64,000 bases of DNA, from NCBI GenBank assembly GCA_010015655.1, contig ML976705.1, positions 194,717 to 258,716 of the forward strand. Direction: 5' to 3'. The position numbers were made by a program, and so were the translations under genes. Positions 23,301-33,104 of the stretch are shown here, in pieces. Source of the DNA: Bimuria novae-zelandiae CBS 107.79 (Eukaryota > Ascomycota > Dothideomycetes > Pleosporales > Didymosphaeriaceae). The first letter of the stretch is position 1. Each line of letters opens with the position of its first letter. The notes beneath the pieces were generated by a model. It was given only the letters and a program-made list of their open reading frames with translations, ran no database searches and was not told the origin of the DNA.

Positions 23301-25037
23301 GCAGCCTTTATGGCAGGCACCGAAGCCGGCAGCAGCGGCAAATACGAAGGCAAGGTTCTCGATAAGGCGCAGCTTCGACGAATGATCACATCAGGCAAGA
23401 AGCCACATCGAAGTGTGCTTCCAGAGCCACCCACATGCCAAAGCAAGCTCGAAGATCACTCTCTTCATGATATGTGGAAGGAAGCAGAACGATCCCATCT
23501 ACAGAGCCACAAGGAAATGAAGTCTTGGAGCGAGGTCGTAGCAGCTCCAGTAAAGGCAGCAGGCCATCAAATCCTCGACTGCATGTGGGTATATACCTAC
23601 AAGCTCGACAAGCACCATCGATTACAGAAGTGCAAGGCAAGGCTGGTGGTGCGAGGCGATTAACAGCGGCACCTAACCTCGCAAGAAACCTACGCCGCAA
23701 CACTTGCAAGACGATCATTCCGCATGCTTATGGCAATTGCAGCTTGGTTCGACCTAGAGCTTATCCAACACGACGTTACCAATGCGTTTGTCCACGCAAA
23801 GCTGGACAGAGAAATCTACATGAGAATGCCCCGCGGATACTCGCAAGCAGGCACAGTCCTCAAACTACACAAAGCACTCTACGGACTACGCATATCTCCA
23901 CTGCTTTGGCAGAGAGAGTTCACATCAACACTCCGCGATATTGGCTTTGAAACAGTGCCTCACGAACCATGCTGCCTTATCAAGGACGGCATCATCATCT
24001 TCTTCTATGTGGATGATCTTATCATCGCCTATCAGAAGAATCACGAGCCTGCAGCAAAAGCAGCCATCAAAGAGATAAGAACTAAATTTACCCTCACTGG
24101 CGGGAAAGACCTGCAATGGTTTCTAGGAATTGAAATTATTAGGGACCGCTTAAACAGAAAGATCTGGCTTTCACAAGCATCATACATCGTCAAAATATCG
24201 CGCCTCATTGATCACTATAAGATTCGCCACAATACCCCGATGGGTTCAATCGAATTACTCCCAAGAACAGGACTGGCCAGCAAGGGTGAGATCAATCGAT
24301 ACCAGCGCAAAGTCGGATCAATTCTCTATGCTACAGTTACAACTCGACCAGATATCGCCTTTGCAAGCTCTAGATTATCACAATTTTTATCTAACCTAAG
24401 CAAAGAGCACTAAGCGGCTGCTGACCGAGTTCTCCTCTATCTTGCTAATACCAAATCACTAGGTCTTCAGCTTGGGGGTGCAGATACTCTGGAAGTAGCA
24501 AGCGACGCATCCTTTGCCGATAATACACTCGATCGCAAGAGTTCACAAGGATACATCATTAAGCTATTTGGCGGCCTGATTGCCTAGAAAGCAAGCAAGC
24601 AAGATACAGTCACTACATTAACAATAGAGGCCGAACTTCTAGCGCTTTCACAAGTGGCTAAGGAGGCCATCTTCACTTCACGATTACTCCGGGAGCTCCA
24701 GATCGCTGTGAGCAATCACCCAATCACAATCAACTGCGACAATCAACAAACTATTCGCCTAGTTACTAAAGAGATCGCAAAGCTGCAGACCAAGCTCCGC
24801 CATGTGGATATCCACAATCACTAGCTAAGACAAGAAGTCACACTTAGGACAATTAAGGTGGACTATCAACGCTCAGAGGACATAGTTGCAGATAGACTCA
24901 CAAAGGCCCTGCCAGTAAACAAATGGAGCAAGTTTCTGAATAAGCTAGGACTTAAAGATATATTAGACAAGATCACTGATCAAGAGGTTGCCCTGCAGGA
25001 TCTACAGCAGAGGATAGAGGCCTTTAAGTTGGAATAA
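20343..25037 (+). pseudogene. Copia gag-pol polyprotein gene, one frame with point-mutation stops
   Basis: A single frame can be followed from about 20343 to the stop at 25035-25037. Domains in order: Gag with a Cys/His motif (CPACKQRHSLKDYFYAYPDH, about 21277); aspartic protease LDSGTTCHI (about 21615); GAG_pre-integrase WHQRLGHPG and CDACGKAK; integrase AIDFHDY, later NNK where the family has DN, then GGVIKEKARAM; reverse transcriptase with KARLVVRGD, KALYGLRISPLLW and FFYVDDLII (about 24000); RNase H ASDASFADN and ADRLTKALP. About twenty in-frame stops interrupt it; nearly all are TAA or TAG replacing Gln or Trp, and no frameshift was noticed. Long clean stretches remain, such as 23724-24413. 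It is not functional as it stands. Confidence 0.9.
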
Positions 25038-25094
25038 TGGACAGATGAATAATGCGAAGGTCCAGCTTGAGGATAAGCCCAAGCTGAGGGGGTG

Positions 25095-25318
25095 TGTCCG
25101 ATTATATGGCCTCTATCTGTTGTGGACATGAGGCTGGAGCACTCTCTCTTTTGTACTATTCTAAATAGGGCTAGCGCTGCAGCGGCACTTATTTGGAGCC
25201 TCGCACACATCTGCATTCCACACACACACAGAACACCAACATCATCAATAAATCATCACAACCATTAATTCTCATCATTGCATTATCTCAAAGTGACAGA
25301 ACACTATCAAATCTGACA
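25095..25318 (+). repeat. 3' LTR of the forward-strand Copia
   Basis: Same length as the 5' LTR and the less mutated of the two. It is followed by the GCAGG duplication. Confidence 0.95.
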
Positions 25319-25562
25319 GCAGGCGATGATAGTATTTACGTGTTAACCGCATTGCGCATAGCTTTTTAAATCTCTATTAAAAAAATAATAAAATTTAATT
25401 CCTTCTATAAATTATAGCTAAGTCCTTTATAACTTTAATTATAAAGTTTAATTTCTACTTAAATCTAAGTCCTGCGTAACTTAAGGATTAAAATAATAAT
25501 ATTAGTATTAGTAACTAGGCTTATACCCTGTTAAATTAAGGTCTCCTCTAGTAGTATAACTA

Positions 25563-25829
25563 CTATTAGAGAACCAGGTAGGAGGTAAGATAGCTATAAC
25601 GTATTATATTAACTATAAGACTTTTAGGATCTTAAAAATAAGAGCTATATATAAATATACGTGCTAAGGCGCTAGTAAGCATATAATCTACTATACCCTA
25701 CTAGAGGGTTAGTGCCGTGACACGACTACCACGACACCTTCCTGTCTACTAGGCAAGTAGCTACACTTACTACATAAGATTCTAAGGCTTTCTTCTACCA
25801 ACCTAGACTGAAACCATATCTCATTAACA
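25563..25829 (-). repeat. 5' LTR of the reverse-strand Copia
   Basis: Direct-repeat partner of 15094-15359. In its own orientation it starts TGTTAATGAGATATGG. The short stretch 25324-25562 between the inner Copia and this LTR is the leader and gag start of the outer element and shows no readable coding sequence. Confidence 0.75.
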
Positions 25830-26355
25830 AGTACTTTTTTTTACCTTAATTATTAAGCTATATCTAACGTGTGGCCTATAGTGCTTAATAAGCTATTTAA
25901 ACGTCCTCCATTTTAGTTAGGTTTTTTATATAAATATAAGCTATTAGTGAGGCACCTAGCTAGCTATACTACTTTTAAATATATATTATCTTTATACTTC
26001 TTTATCTTTATAGGGAGACTCAGGACTGTCTTAGCAGAATTAATTTATACTAAAGTTATTATTATTAATACTTTTATAATACTTATAAAACTCTTATTAC
26101 TAAGTATCGCGAAGGTTAAAAATACTAAAATTATATAAAATTAAGTTTAAAATTTAAAGCTTAGTTAAAATTATAATTTTACGCTTAAATACGTATAAAA
26201 ATAAATTTTATTAGTACTAATAAAAGTTTATTTAGCTAGGGCTATCTTCCGAAACTAGACTATTATTTATAACGTTAAGGTTACGCTTAAACTAAACATA
26301 ATATTAATTCTATCTTAGTCTACCTACTTTTAGTATAGTGAGATGAAATCAAGGT
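25830..26355. other. RIP-degraded right arm of the block
   Basis: Extremely AT-rich, no recognisable coding remnant. A 63-codon forward frame (25947-26138) is made of AT-rich codons and is not credible as a gene. Confidence 0.5.
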
Positions 26356-26381
26356 TGAGATTGCGGCCACCGAACAGGCCC
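26356..26381 (-). repeat. Right 26 bp inverted repeat of the block
   Basis: Exact reverse complement of 8678-8703. Base composition returns to normal immediately outside. Confidence 0.85.
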
Positions 26382-26535
26382 CTTAGTAGTCGGCCAACTA
26401 CTTATCCAAGGTCCTGCCAAGCACACCTTAAGGTCGTTCGCATCCGTTCGTGGGGACGCGGCCCCGCCATCGCTAAGGGAGACCCACTCTACCACACACG
26501 CCAAAGGCAAAAAGGATATTTGCATACACGATCGT

Positions 26536-26616
26536 CGACGTGGGCCAGATTCGAACTGACGCTCCCGAAGGAACAAGATTTCTAGTCTTGCGCGATAACC
26601 ACTCCGCCACCACGCC
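26536..26616 (-). tRNA. tRNA-Ser (AGA)
   Basis: On the reverse strand an 81-nt sequence folds as a type II tRNA. The acceptor arm GGCGTGG pairs with CCACGTC (one G-T pair). The anticodon stem CAAGA/TCTTG carries the loop CTAGAAA with anticodon AGA. A long variable arm (GTTCCTTCGGGAGC) and a T-loop TTCGAAT follow. The long variable arm and anticodon both point to serine. CCA is not encoded, as expected in eukaryotes. No intron is present. Confidence 0.93.
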
Positions 26617-27431
26617 TTTCAGTATTCTGTGAGTAATGATCCGATGACTAATCTTGATTGGTTCCAGTCTATATGGCTGCGCATGAACCAGAAGCGATTT
26701 TCTATAATGGTCCCGCTCTGGTTGGCGCGTTGAATGCACAGGTTTTGGCTAGCGTATGTGGGTCACTTGCTCGTTTCTCCTCATCTTGCGTATTGCTCTG
26801 GTGCGCCCTTCTATTGCTATAATCATCGCGTTTCTCAGAACCACAGATTGCAAACATTGAGAACCAAACATAAACATCGCATCTGTCCTCATCAACACGG
26901 CTAGAGGAACCCTTGCTGTCGCGGTGAGCAGAGCGCTGAGCGGACAGTACGCAGTGGAAAAGATTGCAGGATTGAACTGAGGTTGTTCTATCTAGAAGCT
27001 ACAGAAGGTATAGGTGCGCAGGCACAAACAACGCTAGTCCTAGACAGAAAGAAGGTAAGTCGCAACCATGTCAAGGTAGGAGCAACTATCTTGTAGAGTA
27101 AGAGCCATAAACCGTGACACTTGCGCTTGAAGGCACATGACTTGATTCAGTTGCTGTTTGTGCCGCATGATCTGTTCTGGCCGTTAAAGACAAAAAAAGA
27201 AAAGGTATATCTGATGAACCAGTACGCCCAGACTCGGCCTTCATACATTACTCTCCACGCGCTCTTCTACTTGGAGCTTCTTCACTATCGCCAGGGCCGC
27301 ATCGAGACTCGTCTTCGTATTCTCAAATGTAAGCGTGCGAGAACTCGCTGCTTGCCTGGCCGCTTATCGTCCGTGCCTGTATCCAATAGCTCATCGTTCT
27401 GCCCTATACACACCTATTATTCCATCCACCA
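26617..27431. other. Intergenic between the tRNA and the F-box-like remnant
   Basis: Normal composition, with no gene or RNA I can support. The long forward open frame overlapping its right part (27121-27732) is antisense to the F-box-like remnant. Confidence 0.5.
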
Positions 27432-28090
27432 TCAAGCTGACCCACGCTCAGCTTTTCCACTCAAGAGAACTTTGTTTCGGGGACTGTTATTGCGCGGTCC
27501 AGTCGCGTACTGCCCGCGTCTACGCGTCCGCGTCATCCCTTCCCGAACACCGACCCTGTCGATTCGGACCCTGTCGATGTTGCCGTCTACAATCGTGGCG
27601 GTGATCTCTAAGCCCATGGAGTCCTGCTCATCCTTCACGAGCCGAGCCACGTGTGCTTCATCTTCCTGCGCGTGGAGTATCAACTTCTCAAGGCCTTTGA
27701 ACGCCTTCTTCAACGGCATCTTGCGCTTATGAAGCTCACCAACGCAAAGGAAACATAGCACAAGCCTCCTTAAATCTGCTCGCTGGGCAATGTTCAATGC
27801 CTTGTGGAATTGTCTCAATCCATCGTTCACGATCCGGAGGTGGTCTCGCGATAGAACAAGGTAGAGGTCTCATGATAGATCTGACAGCAGGTCTGCGATG
27901 TCTTGAGGATTGAACGTCTGTTGGGGCTTAGATGAGTCCACCGGTCATCTTTATGCAGAATGAATAGTCGATTTGGCCGACCGATCCAGGCTGTTCCAAT
28001 CCTGAGTGTGAGATTGCCGAACGCTAGCCGGAACATCTTCATCCGGATTTCTGCGGGAAGTCGGAGAAGTGGAGATTGCGCGTTCTTTTA
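27432..28090 (-). pseudogene. F-box-like (LPAEIR-type) protein remnant with a frameshift
   Basis: The reverse strand reads SPLLRLPAEIRMKMFRLAFG, then RRSILKTSQTCCQIYHETST and LFYRET. This is the pattern of the many fungal F-box-like proteins that begin with a leucine/proline-rich box and a conserved bulky-residue CRQIYxE motif. Near 27840 the frame ends (TSGS-stop), and the adjacent frame continues without a gap (DHLRIVNDGLRQFHKAL...LRRLVLCF) to a stop at 27432. A stop codon also precedes the box, and I found no credible start. The family function, often a substrate adaptor for ubiquitin ligases, is only a family-level inference. Confidence 0.55.
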
Positions 28091-28587
28091 GACGCTGTAT
28101 TATGTTAGCAATGCATTTTCTTAAGAATGGGATCTGGAAGGCTTATATCGGAACAAGGTGCTCAAGTGTTTGCTTGAGCGAAAGCAATCCATTTGGAAGG
28201 AGCTTTGGCTTGCCGGCAGGGTTCGAGGCGGTCTTGCTGTCTCGAGTACCGATAGGCACGTCGAGAATGATACCAAAGAGCTCACTCATGGCTATAGACC
28301 CTGTGTCGAAAGCGTGGTAGTGGTTCTGCTGCGCAAACTAGGAGTTTCTTTCGTAGAGAGTGAGTCTCAAGGGTTGAGGACGACGCCGTTTACTATATAT
28401 AAGGCATGTCAACATGCCAAGACGTTAACTGTGGCGCTTTATCCACGAAAGGAAAGTACAGTGAAGGACGCGAGTCCGTGCTCAAGTCCGTGCTCAGAGT
28501 TCGGCTTGCTATAAAACCCTTGCCGTAAACACCTTGTTATAAATACCTAACTGTGAACACCTCAGTCTGGTCGCTCCGTCAGACTCC

Positions 28588-29110
28588 ATGACCACACAAT
28601 GCAAGCTACCACCCGATCCAAAGCGACGCTTCACCATAACTGCTATGGAAACATCTACCAACGATGCAATGTAAGTCAACCCCAGTTTCTTTTCAAACAA
28701 ACAAATCTGAATGTGATAGCTCCAAGCGGAACAGCGGGGCCTGTCGTATTCCCAAGCTTCCGCGAGAACTACGTGACATGATTTAAAAACAAGTTCTTCA
28801 TGTTGTTGACTACGACGTCTTGACACTTCCACGAGACCCACCCAACAAGTCCCGTCCAAGCCGAGTCCCACGCGAGTGCACGCATGCACAACGTCCAGGA
28901 TTTACCCTTATCTGCCGCCGGATCTAGATCGAGACTCACAATCTACATGCCTCACTCAGCACCTTCAACATCCGATTCTTCGAGCGCTCCTCCGTATGGG
29001 TACCTCCTCCAAGCGCGAAGTCCGTACACTTACCAGGCGCAACTCTGGATACAAATCAATGCATTGGTACTCAAACATAGTCCCTTTGGTAGTTTCCAGG
29101 TGTTGCGAGC
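28588..29110 (+). pseudogene. F-box-like protein remnant with an intact splice junction and in-frame stops
   Basis: From ATG 28588 an exon (28588-28670) splices over a 49 bp GT-AG intron (28671-28719) in phase to the box CRIPKLPRELRDMI. The next codon is TAA (28784-28786), where relatives have Tyr. The frame then continues with KQVLHVVDYDVLTLPRD, CTHAQRPGFTLICRRI and a second stop (TAG), followed by THNLHASLSTFNIRFFE. The structure shows a real gene that has decayed. It lies head-to-head with the remnant at 27432-28090, and its 3' part overlaps the end of the MFS pseudogene. Confidence 0.55.
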
Positions 29111-29135
29111 CCCCACAATGATTGAATTGCGCTGA

Positions 29136-31059
29136 GTGTCGCAACTCCGCCTCACGATCTTTACCTTCCTTACCATCCCTCATGATTCTCTCAGCCTCCA
29201 CCTTCTTTTGCTCTCCCTCGTGTCTGATTTTCTTTATATTCAACCATTTCATGCCACAAGCCGTTCGCACGCTGACACATATTGCAGCCACCAAAAGATA
29301 GTTCACCTCACTGATAGAGGCTGCCCAAGCTTGGCGTAAACCTTGCAGAAGTAGTTTTGAGTCGGGCAAGGCTGTGAGATTCAGAGGGGATGCCGGGAAC
29401 GTGCTTGGGGACCGATGATTTAAGAGCGTTAATAAGAATGGCGTTTCCGATCGGGACTCCAATAGAGCCACCAAGCTGGGCAAAAAAGCTGGCAATTCCG
29501 TTCGCAACGAATACATCGTTATCTCTGTAATGATACTTTAGCTACATTCAATGCTGGAGGTGTGCCTTGAAATCTGAACAAGTCGCTTACGTTTCCATGA
29601 CCGCCTGGATCGCAATATGTGGAACATTGACGCCGAGGCCGAGACCAAGACCGCATAGTACCATAAAAGTAGCCCATAGAGCGGTAGACGTGGTCGTGCT
29701 GATTGTGGTAAGAAATCCTGCACCGATGGCACAGAGGATCTGCGCAATGACGATGATAGGCATCTACGATACATGTCAGCTCTTTTCACTAATTCACAGT
29801 ATGTGACTTACGTAATGCCCAGTTGCTGTTGTTATCCCACCTCCAGCGAGCAGTCCAATCATTTGCGGGACCGCGAAAGACATGTAGCTTACACCACTTC
29901 GGAGTGGGGATTGGTGCAGACCAGCTTGAAAATAGAAAGGTATATAGTAGATAGTCTACCCGCTGTTAGTTTAGACGCTTCAATGTTAAGGAGGTACTTA
30001 CAAGATACGATGCCATGTTGTCCCAGAACAGATAGAGAGAGCCCCAGATAACAGTATGGTCTTTGAGGTAACGCATTGGGACCGTCGCATCTTCCCCAGC
30101 TTGCCACTGCCGTAGCCCAAAGATAATGAATATAAGTGCAAAACCCACGCAAAGTCCAATAGGTCGAGCATGGCTCCATGGAAACGTAGTGCCTCCCTCC
30201 TGCAAAGCAAGGAAGAGACAGGACACCGACGCAATCAATAGAAAGACGCCAGGAAAGTCCAGTTTCTTTAGTTTGAGTGCCAAAGGCAGCTTGCGTGTGG
30301 AGTCATCAACTCCGTGTAGTTGCAAAAAGATGAGAATCAAGGCGAAGACTACACCACCTAACGGCAGATTTCTGGCATGAGGTGAGCATTGCAAAGTGGC
30401 GATTAAGAAACCGATCGCATACATCCAAAAGCACCATCTCTACGTCGTGTCTTCGGTGAATGCGCCTCCGATGAGGGGACCGGCCCTAGAAAACAGGCCG
30501 AACAAGCTCACCACACGTCTAAGAAAGAGTGGTCGTTTCTCCAAGGTACAGACATAAGTCAAGATACCGAAGGCTCCCTGGATTAGGCCAGCTGCCCCAA
30601 TTCCGGCGATTGCGCGACCGGTGATGAAGACAGGCGACGTTGGCGCCGCTGCGCAAAGAACAGAGCCGACTGTCGAGATAGTTACTGAGTTGCCAGTTCA
30701 TGCTAGAAGGATCACGTACCTTCAAATATGAAAATCGACCCAAGGTAGACATACTTCGGAGCAAAGTATTTGTAAAAGTTGGATGCGATTGGGGTTGTGG
30801 CTGTGAGTAACATGGAATAGGCAGCACCATACCAGCCTACATCATCCAGAGCGGCAAATTGGGTTGATATCTTCGGCGTCGCAACTGAGATTATTGTAGC
30901 ATCCAACGCCATCAAGGCAGTCCCTAGCATCAGGGACGTCATGATTATAAACAGTCTGATTCCAGTAGGATAGCCATCCGTTTTGTCTGCAGCAAGCCCG
31001 GTTGATGGAATAAGATCCTCATCCCTAATATTTACTTGCTCCTTGTTATAGTCCGCCAT
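29136..31059 (-). pseudogene. DHA2-type MFS transporter with a nonsense codon and a frameshift
   Basis: From ATG at 31059 the reverse strand encodes a 14-TM drug:H+ antiporter-like protein. Signature MALDATIISVATPKI is followed by DDVGWYGAAY, GRAIAGIGAAGLIQG, RWCFWINLPLGGVVF, YYIPFYFQAG, SPLRSG and QLGGSIGVPIGNA. Five introns with GT-AG ends restore the frame precisely, for example the one splitting FW-INLPLGG. Two lesions break it: TAG at 30440-30442 replaces the Trp of the WRWCFW motif, and near 29330-29400 the C-terminus (ending CGMKWLNIKK) is in a shifted frame. Such proteins export toxins or drugs across the plasma membrane. The nonsense change TGG-to-TAG is a CpA-context transition. Confidence 0.8.
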
Positions 31060-31943
31060 TGCAATGATGAACTGTGTGAGGTTAGTGGAAATGCCGATGT
31101 GGCTCGAAGATTGGAGCAAACAGTTTTTAGCGTACATCGAAGACAACTTACTTCGGGCACAAAGTTATCTGATGTGGGCGGAGGAACACGCCATTATATT
31201 GGCTCGACGCCGCATTCAACGCCTTTCATTGCTCATTTCGTGCAGTGTCGCTGTTTGGCTGCGCCGATGCAAGAGCTCAGCTTGCTTTAATTAGAACCTT
31301 ACTGATCCTATATTATGTACAATGTCAGACGAATCTCGTTGCGTGCTGTGCTGTCTTCTGGTGGCGTAGATCAGCCGTGCCGCAAGCCAGCCTTTCAGCG
31401 ATGGAACAAACGAAGAGTCCCGTCCCGGCACGACTGTGCTGCAAGCTTCCGTCATCCCGACTGTAATATCTATCCGGATCAATAGGGATGAGAATCTAGC
31501 ATCCAAACGAGCTCTGCTAAGCTTTTATATCATGGTAAGGCCCAGGCTAGACATTTTGGGGGACTACCTGTTAAGACCTGTCACGATATACAGGAAACAC
31601 GAGTTAAGCTAACGCTGGGCGAGTGGACGACTCGTCACGATTGTGAGTTGCAGCTTGATATACCAGAGGCTGACAAGTCTGCATACTTTCGCCTACGGTG
31701 ACATATCTCCCTCCATCACGATAGCGCAGCAACGTTCTCATGGTGCCTATTTAGTTTGAAAGAAGCATAATTTACTTATATGAAATAATTGTAGCTCGTG
31801 TCTACCACAACGGATATAGCGAACGTGAAGAAGCGCAAAAAGAGAATCGTCACACTGCTGCGAAGATGTGCTCAGCTCAAGCACGACCTAGATGCACCAT
31901 CCTGCCCAAAAGCTCAAGGCAAGAGCACAATCTTGCTCAAGTT
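31060..31943. other. Intergenic
   Basis: Region between the MFS pseudogene start and the end of the metalloprotease gene. It would hold the transporter promoter. No further gene, RNA or repeat recognised. Confidence 0.5.
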
Positions 31944-33104
31944 CTAGCAGGTACCATTTCCACAGCATGCCGGTGATTCCTCAGTGCATCCACTCTCGTT
32001 ACAGTCACAAGTATAGTCGTTGTCGGGCCAGTCTTGGTTGGTTTCATCGTCGTCACGTTCATCGCGAACACCGGAGAAGTCTTTGCCACAGATCTCAGTG
32101 AAAGCGATTTCCTGGAAAACCCATCAGTATGGAACGGAAGATGCACATGGCCTTACGCATCAAGGTAGTGGAGATTACTCACCAAGGCATACCACACATA
32201 CGTATCAGCATTCACCAGTGTCCTCTTCCTCCTGTTGACATCAGGGTCAACAGCGAGCAAGCGGCATTGCCATGCATCGTAGATCACATCGCCGATTTGG
32301 TCGCCAATAGCAGCCTTGCCAATCTTCGGGTAGTGCCTGTAGAAAATATGTGTTAGCAGTGCACCGCGAATCGTCCTCGGGGACTCTCACATGAACTCGT
32401 GCAGAACGTTCGCGCCAATAAAGTTCTTCGTCCAGGCTACAGTGCTAACGTGATCCCCCAGGGCAGCGCAGTTGTCAGCTGTCAGACCGGCCAGATCCGA
32501 CCTGTCCCAGACTTTGTCACAGAAATGCATGCTTGGTTTGTTGGCGTTGTCAGGGTTCTTCTTGTAGTAGGCCGTGCCGGTCTTGCCATCTTTCGAGAGC
32601 GAGCAGAACGGCGTGTTTCCGTCGCCAACACCGTCGCTTTGTTCTGGCGTCGGCTTCCAGTAGTCAGTCGAAGACACGATGATGTTTCCGTTGACATCAG
32701 CACCAGTGCCATCGGGGTTCGCGTCCACGAAGTTCTTGTAAACTTGTCTAATGATCTCCTTGGCGTTGGCGTCGGAGTTTTGGTCACCGAACCAGAACTC
32801 AAGCCTGTCGAGGTGTTTCTCGTCGTCCATCTTCTCCAGAAGCTTCGCAGCGATAGTGACAGCGTCCTTCAGGCCTTGAGTAAGTTTGTCTTTGCGACTC
32901 TGATCCGTGATGTCGTCGAGGTTGTAGAGTGCTCGCTTCACAGCCCACGCCGGGTTGAGGCTGCTGAACTGAAAGCCACTACAGCTTTGTTAGTTTGGGA
33001 AATCTCTACAAAAATTCATGATATCCTACATACCCCCGTGGGTGAGCTTGAGCCAGAGACAGCACGGTAGCTACCGTTACAAAATGCTTGCTGAAGGCTA
33101 CCAT
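31944..33104 (-). CDS. Secreted zinc metalloprotease (HExxH, Asp-zincin-like)
   Basis: Exons 33104-33034, 32978-32391, 32336-32183 and 32111-31944 join in frame to 326 residues with GT-AG introns of 53-71 bp. A signal peptide is evident (MVAFSKHFVTVATVLSLAQA, cleavage before HPRG). Residues 217-221 read HEFMH, a zinc-binding HExxH motif that is completed only by joining exons 2 and 3. Downstream GDVIYDAWQC and NADTYVWYALEI fit the fungal lysine-specific/M35-like metalloprotease group. The C-terminus is Cys-rich (CDCNESGC, ACCGNGTC). It probably acts outside the cell on proteins. The exact family and the third zinc ligand are not certain. The gene is undamaged. Confidence 0.85.

Larger units (their letters stand above)
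20005..25318 (+). mobile_element. Forward-strand Copia retrotransposon with two 224 bp LTRs
   Basis: The LTRs 20005-20228 and 25095-25318 are both 224 bp (TGTCCGATTATATGG...to...TCTGACA). The perfect 5 bp duplication GCAGG lies at 20000-20004 and 25319-25323. A purine-rich stretch GCTGAGGGGG just before the right LTR would be the polypurine tract. The element is 5,314 bp and has one gag-pol frame. It lies inside the reverse-strand Copia and is far less mutated, so it is the younger insertion. Confidence 0.95.
15094..25829 (-). mobile_element. Reverse-strand Copia retrotransposon, split by a second Copia
   Basis: LTR-like direct repeats at about 15094-15359 and 25563-25829 (266-267 bp) end in TAACA on the forward strand. 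Subtracting the inner Copia and its duplication leaves about 5.4 kb, normal for Copia. On the reverse strand the order GAG_pre-integrase (about 18490-18190), linker, reverse transcriptase (about 16700-16430) and RNase H (about 15900-15400) fits Ty1/Copia. Stops and AT bias show heavy RIP. I could not find a convincing 5 bp target duplication. Confidence 0.8.
8678..26381. mobile_element. 17.7 kb transposon block bounded by a 26 bp inverted repeat
   Basis: GGGCCTGTTCGGTGGCCGCAATCTCA at 8678-8703 recurs as its exact reverse complement at 26356-26381. The bases outside are TAA on the left and, after one extra C, TTA on the right, which would fit the 3 bp TWA target duplication of PIF/Harbinger elements. 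The start GGGCCTGTT also resembles PIF/Harbinger ends. Subtracting the nested Fot1, solo LTR and Copia elements leaves about 4.7 kb, a plausible transposon length. I found no transposase that belongs to this layer, so family assignment is tentative. Nearly all of the interior carries RIP-type TA enrichment. Confidence 0.55.

Noticed and set aside
8678..26381. Could the block be a Starship-type giant element?
   Set aside because: No tyrosine-recombinase captain gene, no cargo genes, and it has terminal inverted repeats. Nested ordinary transposons explain the length.
27121..27732. 203-codon forward open frame
   Set aside because: Overlaps the F-box-like remnant on the other strand, which has recognisable family motifs; this frame has none.
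32399..33070. 223-codon forward open frame
   Set aside because: Lies antisense to the metalloprotease exons; no motif and no splice logic.
29136..33104. A secondary-metabolite cluster around the MFS transporter
   Set aside because: No synthase, oxidoreductase or regulator gene lies nearby, and the transporter is itself broken.
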